From contig CAJUDT010000057.1 in NCBI GenBank assembly GCA_910585415.1, positions 1 to 16,458 on the forward strand: DNA of 16,458 nt. Reading direction: 5' to 3'. The notes beneath the pieces are model-generated. The model ran no database searches and was not told the origin of the DNA. It saw only the letters and a list, made by a program, of their open reading frames with translations. The stretch is from an uncultured Flavonifractor sp. Its GTDB lineage: Bacteria > Bacillota > Clostridia > Oscillospirales > Oscillospiraceae. Positions 1 through 6,378 of the stretch are shown one piece after another (position 1 is the stretch's first letter; every line of letters begins with the position of its first letter). Both the position numbers and the translations under genes were made by a program.

Positions 1-132
1 GTGGTTCTGACCTTGGGGGAGTTCTTATAAACTCTCCCAAGGGCCACCAAAATCACAAGTGGCGAACTTTGAGGTTCTGATTGCAAAGAACGTGTTCGCG
101 CTTGTGTATCGCACAGCGGTCTATGGCCGCTG
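1..132 (+). ncRNA. 3' part of an unidentified structured RNA
   Basis: No ORF fits this stretch, but it folds repeatedly. Bases 12-23 pair with 30-41 (12 bp, one G-U), closed outside by 1-4 with 44-47. Bases 54-67 pair with 94-106 (13 pairs, one wobble, one bulged G), with an inner stem 68-71/84-87. Bases 114-119 pair with 127-132. An intrinsic terminator follows immediately at 135-172, so this reads as the tail of a plus-strand structured RNA or of a structured leader or 3' UTR whose 5' part lies outside the window. I checked by eye for tmRNA, SRP RNA, RNase P and 6S landmarks and recognised none. Strand is inferred from the terminator. Confidence 0.4.
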
Positions 133-134
133 AA

Positions 135-172
135 AAAAGATCCTGGGATGGTACGCCGTCCCAGGATCTTTT
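135..172 (+). terminator. Intrinsic terminator of the upstream RNA
   Basis: A perfect 14-bp stem (135-148 with 159-172) can extend through 149-151/156-158 to a UACG tetraloop. The A-rich left side and T-rich right side, continuing into TTTTCTATTTT, could allow termination in both directions. It marks the end of the structured RNA at 1-132 and is the last feature I would assign to the left-hand chromosome. Confidence 0.85.
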
Positions 173-396
173 CTATTTTGCTCCAGCCGTCCGCTGCGCG
201 GACGCCGCCCGGTTATCCCCCTAAGAGGGGCCCCTACCGGGCGGAAGCTGGAAAGAGAAATGTCACCCGCTGCGGCGGGAAAGGGAACGACTGCGCCGAA
301 ACTGACGTGCCCGAGCAGCCGCCGCATAATTTCCCACCATGTGTCGCTTCGTTCCGAACAATGTGGAAATCAAAGCGGCTGAACAAGCGGCCAAAC

Positions 397-479
397 GGCG
401 GTGAAATCCACAGTGTGGAATTGTTTCCACAAAAAAAGCTGCCGTTCCGACCGCATTTGTGGAAATTCATTTCACCGCC
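397..479. repeat. Nested inverted repeat with repeated TGTGGAA motifs
   Basis: An 11-bp perfect outer repeat (397-407 with 469-479) encloses the smaller palindrome TGTGGAA/TTCCACA at 414-431. TGTGGAAAT-type motifs recur at 362-370, 414-420 and 458-466, with the complement at 425-431. Repeated, oriented short motifs inside a palindrome resemble recombinase or replication-protein binding arrays, but no function can be assigned. Confidence 0.6.
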
Positions 480-689
480 TGTGAAGCCGCTAAAGCGGCA
501 AATGGGGCACGTCAGCCGCTTCATTTAGATAAATCTTAATGAAGCGAAGAAAAGGGCATAAGGGGCGGCGACACATACGGAGTATGTGCCCGGCATAGCC
601 GGGGCCGCTGGGCTCACCCTTGCGTGTGACCCCACCCCGCGGACGCTGCGCGTCTGCGGGGCCCTTACTGCGCCCGCTGCGCGGGCTTG

Positions 690-719
690 CCCTTGACCGC
701 TCTATAGAGCGGTCAAGGG
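690..719. repeat. Perfect 30-bp palindrome
   Basis: Bases 690-704 are the exact reverse complement of 705-719, with no unpaired centre (core CTCTATAGAG). A gapless palindrome this long is well beyond the other short-loop hairpins nearby and suggests a site for a symmetric dimeric protein or a cruciform-forming site. It lies in the middle of the gene-free part of the presumed element. Confidence 0.9.
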
Positions 720-981
720 TGCCCAAAAAGCGCACCGCCTTGTTCGGATAAACCTCACAGGCAGTGCTCTGCGGCGTCCCTGACGCCGCATGGTGGCCTT
801 CGGCCACTGGTAACGTTATTATTCGTTGTCTTGCCCCATTCCCTCTGTTCGGTACATAGCCGCAATTCGGAACGTGTACTGATTGGGCCCTACGGGCCCG
901 GTTCGGTTTGTGAGGGTAGCTCCGCAAAAGAAAAATGTACCCGTGCGGAGCGGCCCAAATATCACAAAGGGGGGTGAACGT

Positions 982-1112
982 ATGACCTTATTTACACCAT
1001 TGACACCAGATTATCGACCGCCCTAAGCGCACAAAAGCGCCGCCGCAAGGACTTGTCCCCACAGCGACGCCAGCTAAAATTGTCGGATTTCTGCTTGCAA
1101 TATCCCAGATAG
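982..1112 (+). pseudogene. Possible frameshifted small ORF
   Basis: A strong ribosome-binding site (AAAGGGGGGTGAACGT) precedes ATG at 982, but the frame closes after 14 codons at TAA 1024-1026. A one-base shift near 1017-1020 would continue into a lysine/arginine-rich frame (RRRKDLSPQRRQLK) ending at TAG 1110-1112, for about 43 residues. Either this is a decayed small basic protein, or the 14-codon ORF is a true mini-ORF and the rest is chance. I do not recognise a family. Confidence 0.25.
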
Positions 1113-1123
1113 TAGGTTATAAT
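1095..1123 (+). promoter_or_regulatory. Sigma-A promoter for the stalk-protein leader
   Basis: TTGCAA at 1095-1100 and TATAAT at 1118-1123 are separated by exactly 17 bp. Transcription would start near 1130, about 320 bases before the start codon of the stalk protein, leaving room for the structured leader. Confidence 0.8.
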
Positions 1124-1129
1124 TGTAAC

Positions 1130-1338
1130 GAGATGACAGAAGCATAAAGGCAGGGCGCACAGGATGGCAGTCCCATGCGCCCCTATGCAGGAGAGACCTT
1201 AACCCCAGTCCCACACAGCAGATTTAACTGCGCCCAAAGCCATTATAACGATTTTTCTATCAATAATCAATGGGGAAAATCATGTGGCGTGTGCGTAGCT
1301 TCGAGCGGTGTAGGGCTTATTAACCCTGCGCCGCTTTT
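1130..1338 (+). ncRNA. Structured 5' leader, candidate riboswitch-like RNA or stand-alone RNA
   Basis: From the promoter to the hairpin at 1304-1335 the RNA is almost continuously foldable. Stem one is 1142-1146/1184-1188, then 1153-1159/1176-1182 and 1162-1164/1171-1173. A long interrupted hairpin follows: 1228-1233/1293-1298, 1239-1242/1285-1288 and 1250-1257/1274-1281. A small hairpin GCAG/CTGC (1218-1221/1228-1231) competes with the base of that long hairpin, which could provide a switch. GAGAC at 1193-1197 can also pair with GTCTC at 1342-1346, just past the terminator. No known riboswitch consensus was recognised. Stems are seen in one sequence only; their use in regulation is inference. 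Confidence 0.45.
1304..1338 (+). terminator. Attenuator-like terminator in the stalk-protein leader
   Basis: A 12-bp stem (1304-1315 with 1324-1335, two G-U pairs) with an 8-base loop is followed by TTTTGTTGT. It sits 113 bases before the ATG at 1451 and after the promoter at 1095, so it either ends a short RNA or acts as a conditional terminator. A further 7-bp GC hairpin (1360-1366/1385-1391) lies between it and the gene. Confidence 0.6.
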
Positions 1339-1450
1339 GTTGTCTCAGCGGGAATGCCTCTGGGGGCCGGGAATAGAAGTACCACCCCCAGCGGTGAGTA
1401 CCGTTGAGAATAATTTAGCCGTCCTTGTGATGGCAAAAGGAGAGGAAATT

Positions 1451-2203
1451 ATGAAAATCAAGAAATCCGTCCTGACCCTCGCGTTGCTGGCGGTCATTGC
1501 AGCCAGCTTTACCGCAGGAGCCGCCGCCTCTGGAACTCTGAAAGAAATTGCCGCATACCTTAACTATGGTATCACTATCAAGTATGATGGTGAAACGCAA
1601 AACCTGACGGACGCCGCCGGGAATCGTGTCTACCCTATCACCTACAACGGTACAACTTACCTCCCCGTCCGTGCTGTCAGCAATATGCTGGGTGTCGCTG
1701 TGGATTGGGACGGGGCTACACAGACCGTTCTGCTGGGTAAAACGGGGGCAACGGTAAACCTTATGGAAACCTATAAGCCCTATACCAGCTATCAAAGTGT
1801 CTCCCGTGTTATATCTGACTGGCATGATGGCCCCATTTTCTATCAGAAATCGACTACACCGGAAAATATTGGCGGCGAGACCGCAAGCAGTTGGCTGAAT
1901 TTGTATAATCCGAAAAACAACTGGGCGGAGGACAGCAACACTTTACTCTGCTCCTTTAATATTGGCGGCAAGTACAAGACATTAACTTTCAAAGCCTATA
2001 CGAACGAAGACGCCACACTAACTGTTAAAGGAGACAATGACAGTCTCCTTGGAGAATTTAAATTGGCTGCTGGACAAACTCCCCAAACTTTTACAATTGA
2101 TTTGCTGAACACAACACAGTTGACCTTCCTCTTAAACAACGGCGTTGAAACATATGGAATAGATATCGAAACCTATGTTTTTGACGCGAAGTTGGAAGCC
2201 TAG
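1451..2203 (+). CDS. Secreted stalk-domain (copper amine oxidase N-terminal-like) protein
   Basis: The protein has 250 residues. I chose ATG 1451 over the upstream in-frame ATG at 1175 because AAAGGAGAGGAAATT directly precedes it and it begins a textbook signal peptide: KIKK, a hydrophobic stretch at about 7-25, and a likely cleavage site after A26. Residues of about 28-97 match the stalk or copper amine oxidase N-terminal-like domain, with the typical YNGTTYLPVRAVSNMLG segment followed by VDWDGATQTVLLG. Residues of about 115-250 form a beta-rich module ending in a DIETYVFDAKL strand, reminiscent of a carbohydrate-binding or NPCBM-like fold; I could not confirm this. Stalk domains are extracellular modules common in Firmicutes; no catalytic residues are visible, so a binding or surface role is inferred. 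It appears to be the only cargo gene of the element, and the structured leader suggests conditional expression. Confidence 0.85.
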   Translation: MKIKKSVLTLALLAVIAASFTAGAAASGTLKEIAAYLNYGITIKYDGETQNLTDAAGNRVYPITYNGTTYLPVRAVSNMLGVAVDWDGATQTVLLGKTGATVNLMETYKPYTSYQSVSRVISDWHDGPIFYQKSTTPENIGGETASSWLNLYNPKNNWAEDSNTLLCSFNIGGKYKTLTFKAYTNEDATLTVKGDNDSLLGEFKLAAGQTPQTFTIDLLNTTQLTFLLNNGVETYGIDIETYVFDAKLEA

Positions 2204-2210
2204 AAAGCTA

Positions 2211-2239
2211 TCCCCCGCTCTACGGAGCGGGGGATTTTG
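2211..2239 (+). terminator. Strong intrinsic terminator of the stalk-protein gene
   Basis: A perfect 10-bp GC-rich stem (2211-2220 with 2225-2234) is capped by a C(UACG)G tetraloop and followed by TTTTGT, starting 8 bases after the stop codon. Confidence 0.92.
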
Positions 2240-2469
2240 TATTGAAAGCGGCGTTGTGCGGCATCGGTGGCTGGCTGGCCCGCCACGGGCGAAGCCTGGG
2301 CGGTTGTCGGCAGTTGGGTGCAAGGCGGGAAATAAGGTTGGTTACGCTCCATGGCAATTCCCCGCCGATGGGCTGGCGGTATGGGGGGAAGCTGGCCCCC
2401 GTGGGAATTGCCGTCGCTTTGATGGCCTGCGGGCCATAGGCTGGAATTGCGTGATATGCTGCTTTAGCC
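2240..2469. other. Intergenic region with inverted repeats before the recombinase
   Basis: No gene is supported here. GGCAATTCCC at 2353-2362 is the exact inverse of 2403-2412, and a third related half-site GGAATTGC lies at 2443-2450. A short hairpin pairs 2422-2427 with 2432-2437. These sit just upstream of the recombinase promoter and could be operator or recombinase-binding sites. Confidence 0.5.
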
Positions 2470-2498
2470 TTGATGATGGGGCGGATATATGCTAAAAT
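2470..2498 (+). promoter_or_regulatory. Promoter of the serine recombinase
   Basis: TTGATG (2470-2475) and TAAAAT (2493-2498) are 17 bp apart, with an extended -10 TGC immediately before the hexamer. The gene starts 43 bases downstream after a strong GAAGGAGGACAAA ribosome-binding site. Confidence 0.7.
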
Positions 2499-2540
2499 GG
2501 GCGAAAAAGGAACCTGCATTTTTCGAGGAAGGAGGACAAA

Positions 2541-4340
2541 ATGACAAAGAAATTTGTCCCAAACAATAACGATTTTGCGATAGCTTACTACCGTTTTTCA
2601 TCCCACGCGCAGTCTGACGCTTCTATCCAGCAGCAGCGGGACGCCGCACAAAAGTACGCCGCCGGTCACGGTTTACAAATCGTCAAGGAGTACAAGGATG
2701 AGGCCATCAGCGGCACCACCGACCAGCGGCCGGGGTTTCAGCTTATGCTGTCCGAGATAGGCAAGATAAAGCCTGGTGCGCTCATTATCTGGAAAACTGA
2801 CCGGCTGGGGCGTGACCGCTACGATTTAGCTATCGCAAAAAAGTACATCCGGGACGCTGGCTGTGTTATCCACTACATTGCTGAGCCAATCGCAGGGGAT
2901 GCGCCGGAATCCGCGCTGATGGAGGGTGTTCTGGAATCTATGGCCGAATACTATTCCCGCCAGTTGAGGACGAATATCAAGCGTGGACACCTCTACAACG
3001 CGCAGAATTGCCTTTACAACGGCCACAAGGCCCTTGGCTATGCGGCGGAGCCCGCGCCAGAATTTGGCAAGGGCAGACAGCGGTATGTCATTGACCCGGT
3101 GACAGCTCCCTTTGTGCAGAAGATTTTCGAGGACTATGCCGCCGGGAAGCCCATGGTGGAGATTGCCAAGGAGTTAAACAGTTTAGGTGTGACCACAGTG
3201 CGCGGGAAGCCCTTCACCGTCAATTCTCTTGCGCATATTCTGAACAACCGGGCCTATATCGGAGAATACCGCTATGGCGATATTGTCACGCCCGACGGTA
3301 TGCCCGCTATCGTCTCCCAGGAAGTATTTGAAGCCGCGCAGAAGCGGCTGATACTAAACAAGCGGCAGGGCGGCCAGCGGGCAAACGGCCTGACCCCGGA
3401 CGAGGCCCCGCGCTTCTGGCTGACGGGCAAGCTCTACTGCGGGAAGTGCGGAACGCCTATGCAGGGTTGTTCCGGTACGTCCAGCCACAAGGGAGCAAAG
3501 CACTATTATTACGCCTGCGGCGCGGCAAGGAAGAAAAAGTGCTCGCTAAAGTATGTGAAAAAGGACAAAATCGAAGCTATCGCCTGTTTCATGCTGTCGG
3601 AGTGCTTAAAAGACACGGAACTGCTTGCGTCTCTGGCTGTTGACGTGGCGGCGTACTATCAGAAAGAGCATGAGGACAAGGGATATATTGAGGGGCTGAA
3701 AACGGAGCGGGCAGAAACTGAAAAGGCTTTGACTAACCTTGTACGTGCGATAGAACAAGGAATTTTTTCCGAGACGACGCAGACGCGCCTTTTGGAACTG
3801 GAGAGCCGGAAAAAGGCGCTGACGGAAGCCATTGACGCAGAGGAAATCAAATGCGCCGTGACAAAGAACGAAATCAGTATCCAACACTTTTTCGACGAGT
3901 ACAAGAACGCCGACTTGAATGACCCGGCTGTGAGGGACTATCTGCTGGACTATTTTGTGGACAAGATTTTTGTCTATGATGACAGGGTTATTTTGACAGC
4001 GTGGTACGGGGACGATAAGAAAGAAATCACCTGGGGCGATATCGACTGTGTCGTTGTGAAAGACCGGAAACGGAAAAAAGGTTCGAGCGCTTCGGAGTTG
4101 GTTCCACCAGCTCAGAAATTCCCACCACCGTTCCGTTTCCGGCTCCGCCGAAAACTGCACTCTGGTGGGAATTTCTTCGCTTTCCGCCGTGACCCGCTAC
4201 GCTGGGCTCACGGCGGAGTGGGGACGCGGCCTTTATGGATAGCTTTTTGCCCGCATAATACAAATAAAAAAGCCCGCAGCTTTGGTTTCCCCAAAACTGC
4301 GGACTTTTCTATAACTGTTCACAACATTCCAACCCGCTAA
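2541..4340 (+). CDS. Large serine recombinase (integrase)
   Basis: This 599-residue protein begins at ATG 2541 behind GGAAGGAGGACAAA. It has the resolvase-type catalytic domain with nucleophile Ser20 (YYRFSS), an SIQQQRDA segment, and WKTDRLGRDR near residue 95. The recombinase domain follows, then a zinc ribbon with Cys300, Cys303, Cys326 and Cys334, then a charged coiled-coil-like region at about 370-440. Proteins of this family catalyse site-specific integration and excision of mobile elements. The core ends near residue 513; the last 86 residues (GSSASELVPP onward) are proline-, arginine- and phenylalanine-rich, lack family character, and are encoded by inverted repeats and a terminator hairpin. 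The frame therefore probably reads through the element's end, and the native tail may differ before and after integration. It is the best evidence that the left third of the window is mobile. Confidence 0.93.
   Translation: MTKKFVPNNNDFAIAYYRFSSHAQSDASIQQQRDAAQKYAAGHGLQIVKEYKDEAISGTTDQRPGFQLMLSEIGKIKPGALIIWKTDRLGRDRYDLAIAKKYIRDAGCVIHYIAEPIAGDAPESALMEGVLESMAEYYSRQLRTNIKRGHLYNAQNCLYNGHKALGYAAEPAPEFGKGRQRYVIDPVTAPFVQKIFEDYAAGKPMVEIAKELNSLGVTTVRGKPFTVNSLAHILNNRAYIGEYRYGDIVTPDGMPAIVSQEVFEAAQKRLILNKRQGGQRANGLTPDEAPRFWLTGKLYCGKCGTPMQGCSGTSSHKGAKHYYYACGAARKKKCSLKYVKKDKIEAIACFMLSECLKDTELLASLAVDVAAYYQKEHEDKGYIEGLKTERAETEKALTNLVRAIEQGIFSETTQTRLLELESRKKALTEAIDAEEIKCAVTKNEISIQHFFDEYKNADLNDPAVRDYLLDYFVDKIFVYDDRVILTAWYGDDKKEITWGDIDCVVVKDRKRKKGSSASELVPPAQKFPPPFRFRLRRKLHSGGNFFAFRRDPLRWAHGGVGTRPLWIAFCPHNTNKKARSFGFPKTADFSITVHNIPTR
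4115..4175. repeat. 13-bp inverted repeat inside the recombinase 3' end
   Basis: GAAATTCCCACCA at 4115-4127 is the exact inverse of 4163-4175, separated by 35 bp. A near copy, AATTTCCCACCA, occurs at 328-339 at the other end of the presumed element. Placement beside the integrase and near the element edge suggests recombinase-binding arms or end-specific structure. Confidence 0.6.
4184..4216. repeat. 9-bp inverted repeat near the presumed right end
   Basis: CCGCCGTGA (4184-4192) pairs with TCACGGCGG (4208-4216). Its interior shares GGGCTCAC with the left hairpin region (610-617), hinting at related end sequences. Confidence 0.5.
4266..4308. terminator. Bidirectional terminator between recombinase and ABC exporter
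   Basis: An interrupted stem pairs 4268-4272/4304-4308, 4274-4279/4297-4302 and 4281-4285/4291-4295, with two mismatches. The minus strand continues into TTTTTTATTTG and the plus strand into CTTTTCTAT. It probably terminates the minus-strand exporter mRNA about 120 bases past its stop. The recombinase reading frame crosses the whole structure, its stop being at 4338-4340. Confidence 0.75.
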
Positions 4341-4430
4341 AAAGCACCCGTAAGCCATTATCTTGCAACAAACCAAAGCATACCATCACACACAAAACAC
4401 CTGTGCAGCACCTTGCCGCACACGCTCATT

Positions 4431-6185
4431 TCACACCGAAACAGAGCGCTGTGCCTCATAGAGCCGGGCATACTCGCCGCCTTTGGACATCAGCTCCGCG
4501 TGGGTGCCTTCCTCCTGGATGCCGCTGCCGTCGATAACGATAATCCGTCCGGCGGAGCGGATGGTGGACAAGCGGTGGGCGATAATCAACGTAGTACGGC
4601 CCTTGGCCAGCTCGTCGAAGGCCCCTTGAATCCGGGCCTCGGTGACACTGTCCAGGGCGGAGGTGGCCTCATCCAGAATCAAAATAGGCGGGTCCTTGAG
4701 GAAAATCCGGGCAATGCTGATGCGCTGCTTTTGCCCGCCGGAGAGCATGACCCCCCGCTCGCCCACGTAGGTCTGAAAGCCGTTGGACATCTCCAAAATA
4801 TCGTCATAAATCTCCGCCCGTTTGGCGGCCTCGAAAATCTCCGCCTCGGTGGCGTCGGGCCGGCCGTAACGGATGTTATCATAGATGGTCCCCGCGAAGA
4901 GAAACACGTCCTGCTGCACGATGCCGATTTGGGCCCGAAGGGAGTGCTGCTGCAAGTCCCGCACGTCCTGGCCGTCCAGGAGAATGCGGCCCTCGGTCAC
5001 GTCATAAAACCGGGGAATCAGCTGGCACAGCGTCGATTTGCCCCCGCCGGAGGGGCCCACCACGGCAATCGTCTCTCCCGGCTTCACATGGAGGCTCACA
5101 TGTTCCAGCACCGGCTCCGAGTCCGGGTCGTAGCGGAAGGTCACATCGTCCACCCAAATGTCCCCCTTGACCTCCCGGACCTCCTGTGCGCCGGGGGCGT
5201 CCTGGATATCGGGGTCCACCCGCATGAGCTCCACAAAGCGCTGAAAGCCCGCCATACCCTGCATGAACTGTTCCACAAAAGCGGAGAGCTTACGTATGGG
5301 GGTAATAAAGGTGGTCACATAGAGGGTAAAGGTGGTCAGGTCAATGAGGTCCATTTTTCCCTCCATAATGAGGAAACCGCCGAAGGCGATAACCAGCACG
5401 CTCATGATGCCCATCGCGAACTCCAGCCCCGCCTGATAGGTGGCCATCGCTTTGTAGTAGCCCCGCTTGGCTCCCCGAAAGAGGTCGTTGGCCTGCCGGA
5501 ACTTCTCTTGCTCCGCCGCCTCGTTGGCGAAGGCCTTGGCGGTGCGCATACCGGAGATGGAGGACTCCACCTCCCCATTGATGCCCGCCAGCTTGACCTT
5601 GACCTCGGTGGAGGCGGCCATCATCTTCCGGCGGGTAATGACCGTAAAGATCAGGAAGAGGGGAATCACCGAAAAGACCACCAGAGCCAGTTCCCAGCGG
5701 ATGGACAGCATCACCAGAAAGGCCCCCACCAGGGTGACGGTGGAGATGAACAGGTCCTCCGGACCGTGGTGGGCCAGCTCGGTAATTTCAAACAGGTCCC
5801 CGGTGACCCGGCTCATAAGCTGGCCGGTGCGGTGCTTGTCGTAGAAGGAGAAGGACAAATCCTGCATGTGGGAAAACAAATCCCGGCGGATATCCGCCTC
5901 CATGCGCACCCCCAGCAAATGGCCCCAAAAGGCGACGGTATAGTAAAAGACGCTCTTGAGCACATAGGCCGCCGCCATAGCCGCCATAACGACGAAAAAG
6001 ACCTGAAAGAGCTTGCCGGGCAGCAGCTCCGACATCGCAAACCGAGACACAAAGGGAAAGGCCAGGTCAATCAGCGAGATACACAGGGCACAGGCCATAT
6101 CCAGGGCGAAAATCTTCCAGTGGGGCCGGTAGTAGGAGATAAAAATGCGGAGATACCCGCTTTTTTTCATCTGTTCCGTAGACAT
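4431..6185 (-). CDS. ABC exporter, half-transporter of homodimer type
   Basis: This 584-residue protein fuses an exporter-type membrane domain (about residues 1-320, six helices expected) to an ATPase domain. The nucleotide-binding site is complete: Walker A GPSGGGKST at 377-385 (Lys383), signature LSGGQ at 481-485, Walker B ILILDE with catalytic Glu506, and switch His537 in IIAHRLST. Full conservation and the single-gene unit suggest a homodimer, as in MsbA/Sav1866-type lipid or drug exporters. The substrate cannot be read from sequence. ATG 6185 is preceded by AAAGGAG with a 13-base gap; ATG at codon 6 is a second possibility. A short ORF overlaps its start (6167-6256), and a promoter lies at 6295-6324. 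The gene is oriented away from the MarR operon, so co-regulation is not shown. Confidence 0.93.
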   Translation of the reverse strand: MSTEQMKKSGYLRIFISYYRPHWKIFALDMACALCISLIDLAFPFVSRFAMSELLPGKLFQVFFVVMAAMAAAYVLKSVFYYTVAFWGHLLGVRMEADIRRDLFSHMQDLSFSFYDKHRTGQLMSRVTGDLFEITELAHHGPEDLFISTVTLVGAFLVMLSIRWELALVVFSVIPLFLIFTVITRRKMMAASTEVKVKLAGINGEVESSISGMRTAKAFANEAAEQEKFRQANDLFRGAKRGYYKAMATYQAGLEFAMGIMSVLVIAFGGFLIMEGKMDLIDLTTFTLYVTTFITPIRKLSAFVEQFMQGMAGFQRFVELMRVDPDIQDAPGAQEVREVKGDIWVDDVTFRYDPDSEPVLEHVSLHVKPGETIAVVGPSGGGKSTLCQLIPRFYDVTEGRILLDGQDVRDLQQHSLRAQIGIVQQDVFLFAGTIYDNIRYGRPDATEAEIFEAAKRAEIYDDILEMSNGFQTYVGERGVMLSGGQKQRISIARIFLKDPPILILDEATSALDSVTEARIQGAFDELAKGRTTLIIAHRLSTIRSAGRIIVIDGSGIQEEGTHAELMSKGGEYARLYEAQRSVSV

Positions 6186-6256
6186 AACAAGTATACACTC
6201 CTTTTGAATCGCATAATAAAATATCCCGCACTGCGGTTCGACTGATTGGTTTTCAT
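6167..6256 (-). CDS. 29-codon leader ORF overlapping the ABC exporter start
   Basis: ATG at 6256 follows GGAAAGGAGAG with good spacing and opens a 29-residue basic peptide (MKTNQSNRSAGYF...). It ends at TGA 6167-6169, 19 bases inside the exporter gene in another frame. Ribosomes translating it would pass through the exporter's ribosome-binding site and start codon, so translational coupling or leader-peptide control is plausible. The peptide itself resembles nothing I know. That it is translated is inferred only from the ribosome-binding site and the overlap. Confidence 0.45.
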   Translation of the reverse strand: MKTNQSNRSAGYFIMRFKRSVYLLCLRNR

Positions 6257-6294
6257 AATAACTCTCCTTTCCGCTCTCTCAAAGAGACTCACCC

Positions 6295-6324
6295 AGTATA
6301 TCCCGCCAGCACCGCCTTTGTCAA
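6295..6324 (-). promoter_or_regulatory. Promoter of the minus-strand ABC exporter
   Basis: On the minus strand TTGACA (6324-6319) and TATACT (6300-6295) are 18 bp apart. The start would be near 6288, 32 bases before the leader ORF ATG and about 100 before the exporter ATG. Confidence 0.75.
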
Positions 6325-6378
6325 CCACAGGAGCGCGGCCAAGCGCCCCACCGGCTCCGGGTATAGAGAAAATATCTC

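Larger units (their letters stand above)
181..960. other. Gene-free, hairpin-dense region
   Basis: I find no convincing gene here: the reading frames lack ribosome-binding sites and recognisable protein motifs. Short-loop inverted repeats recur throughout. Stems include 189-194/198-203 and 205-213/236-244, both enclosed by 183-187/247-251, giving a three-way-junction shape; 266-270/275-279; 397-407/469-479; 414-420/425-431; 486-491/494-499; 517-525/538-546; 572-578/582-588; 635-646/650-661; 672-677/681-686; 690-719; 771-778/782-789; 793-798/802-807; 885-890/894-899; and 920-926/944-950. Several have three-base TGC or TAC loops. This could be a structured RNA, a set of protein-binding palindromes, or a transfer or replication origin of the element. 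The sequence does not decide between these. Confidence 0.6.
322..4259 (+). mobile_element. Putative small integrated element with serine recombinase and stalk-protein cargo
   Basis: Approximate extent only. The segment contains a large serine recombinase near its right edge, one cargo gene for a secreted stalk-domain protein, and long hairpin-rich gene-free DNA, and its coding regions look less GC-rich than the genes to the right. The recombinase ends where the chromosomal exporter unit begins, as expected when an integrase lies beside its attachment site. The 9-mer CCGCATAAT occurs at 322-330 and 4251-4259 and could be a remnant of duplicated attachment sequence, but such a short match may be chance. 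No relaxase, replication or transfer genes are visible, so the element may be minimal, mobilised in trans or decayed. Confidence 0.35.

Noticed and set aside
1..132. tRNA or tmRNA
   Set aside because: There is no T-loop GTTCGA-type sequence with an adjacent acceptor stem and CCA, and no cloverleaf could be drawn.
148..927. Long open frames on both strands in the hairpin region
   Set aside because: No ribosome-binding sites, no recognisable protein features, and composition dominated by palindromic GC repeats.
181..960. CRISPR array
   Set aside because: The repeats are inverted, of different sequence and irregular spacing; no regular direct repeat-spacer pattern or cas genes are present.
1190..1200. 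Possible glycine riboswitch start (GGAGAGACC)
   Set aside because: The rest of the glycine aptamer, such as the CUCUCAGGC-type and CCGAAGG-type segments, is not found downstream.
1175..1450. Upstream extension of the stalk protein to ATG 1175 (342 residues)
   Set aside because: The extension lies inside the folded leader, has no ribosome-binding site, and would put the signal peptide about 92 residues into the protein. ATG 1451 has a strong site and a proper signal peptide.
4413..6245. 610-codon open frame on the plus strand opposite the ABC exporter
   Set aside because: It is the antisense shadow of a gene with all exporter motifs intact; its product is His/Gly-rich and low complexity, typical of high-GC antisense frames.
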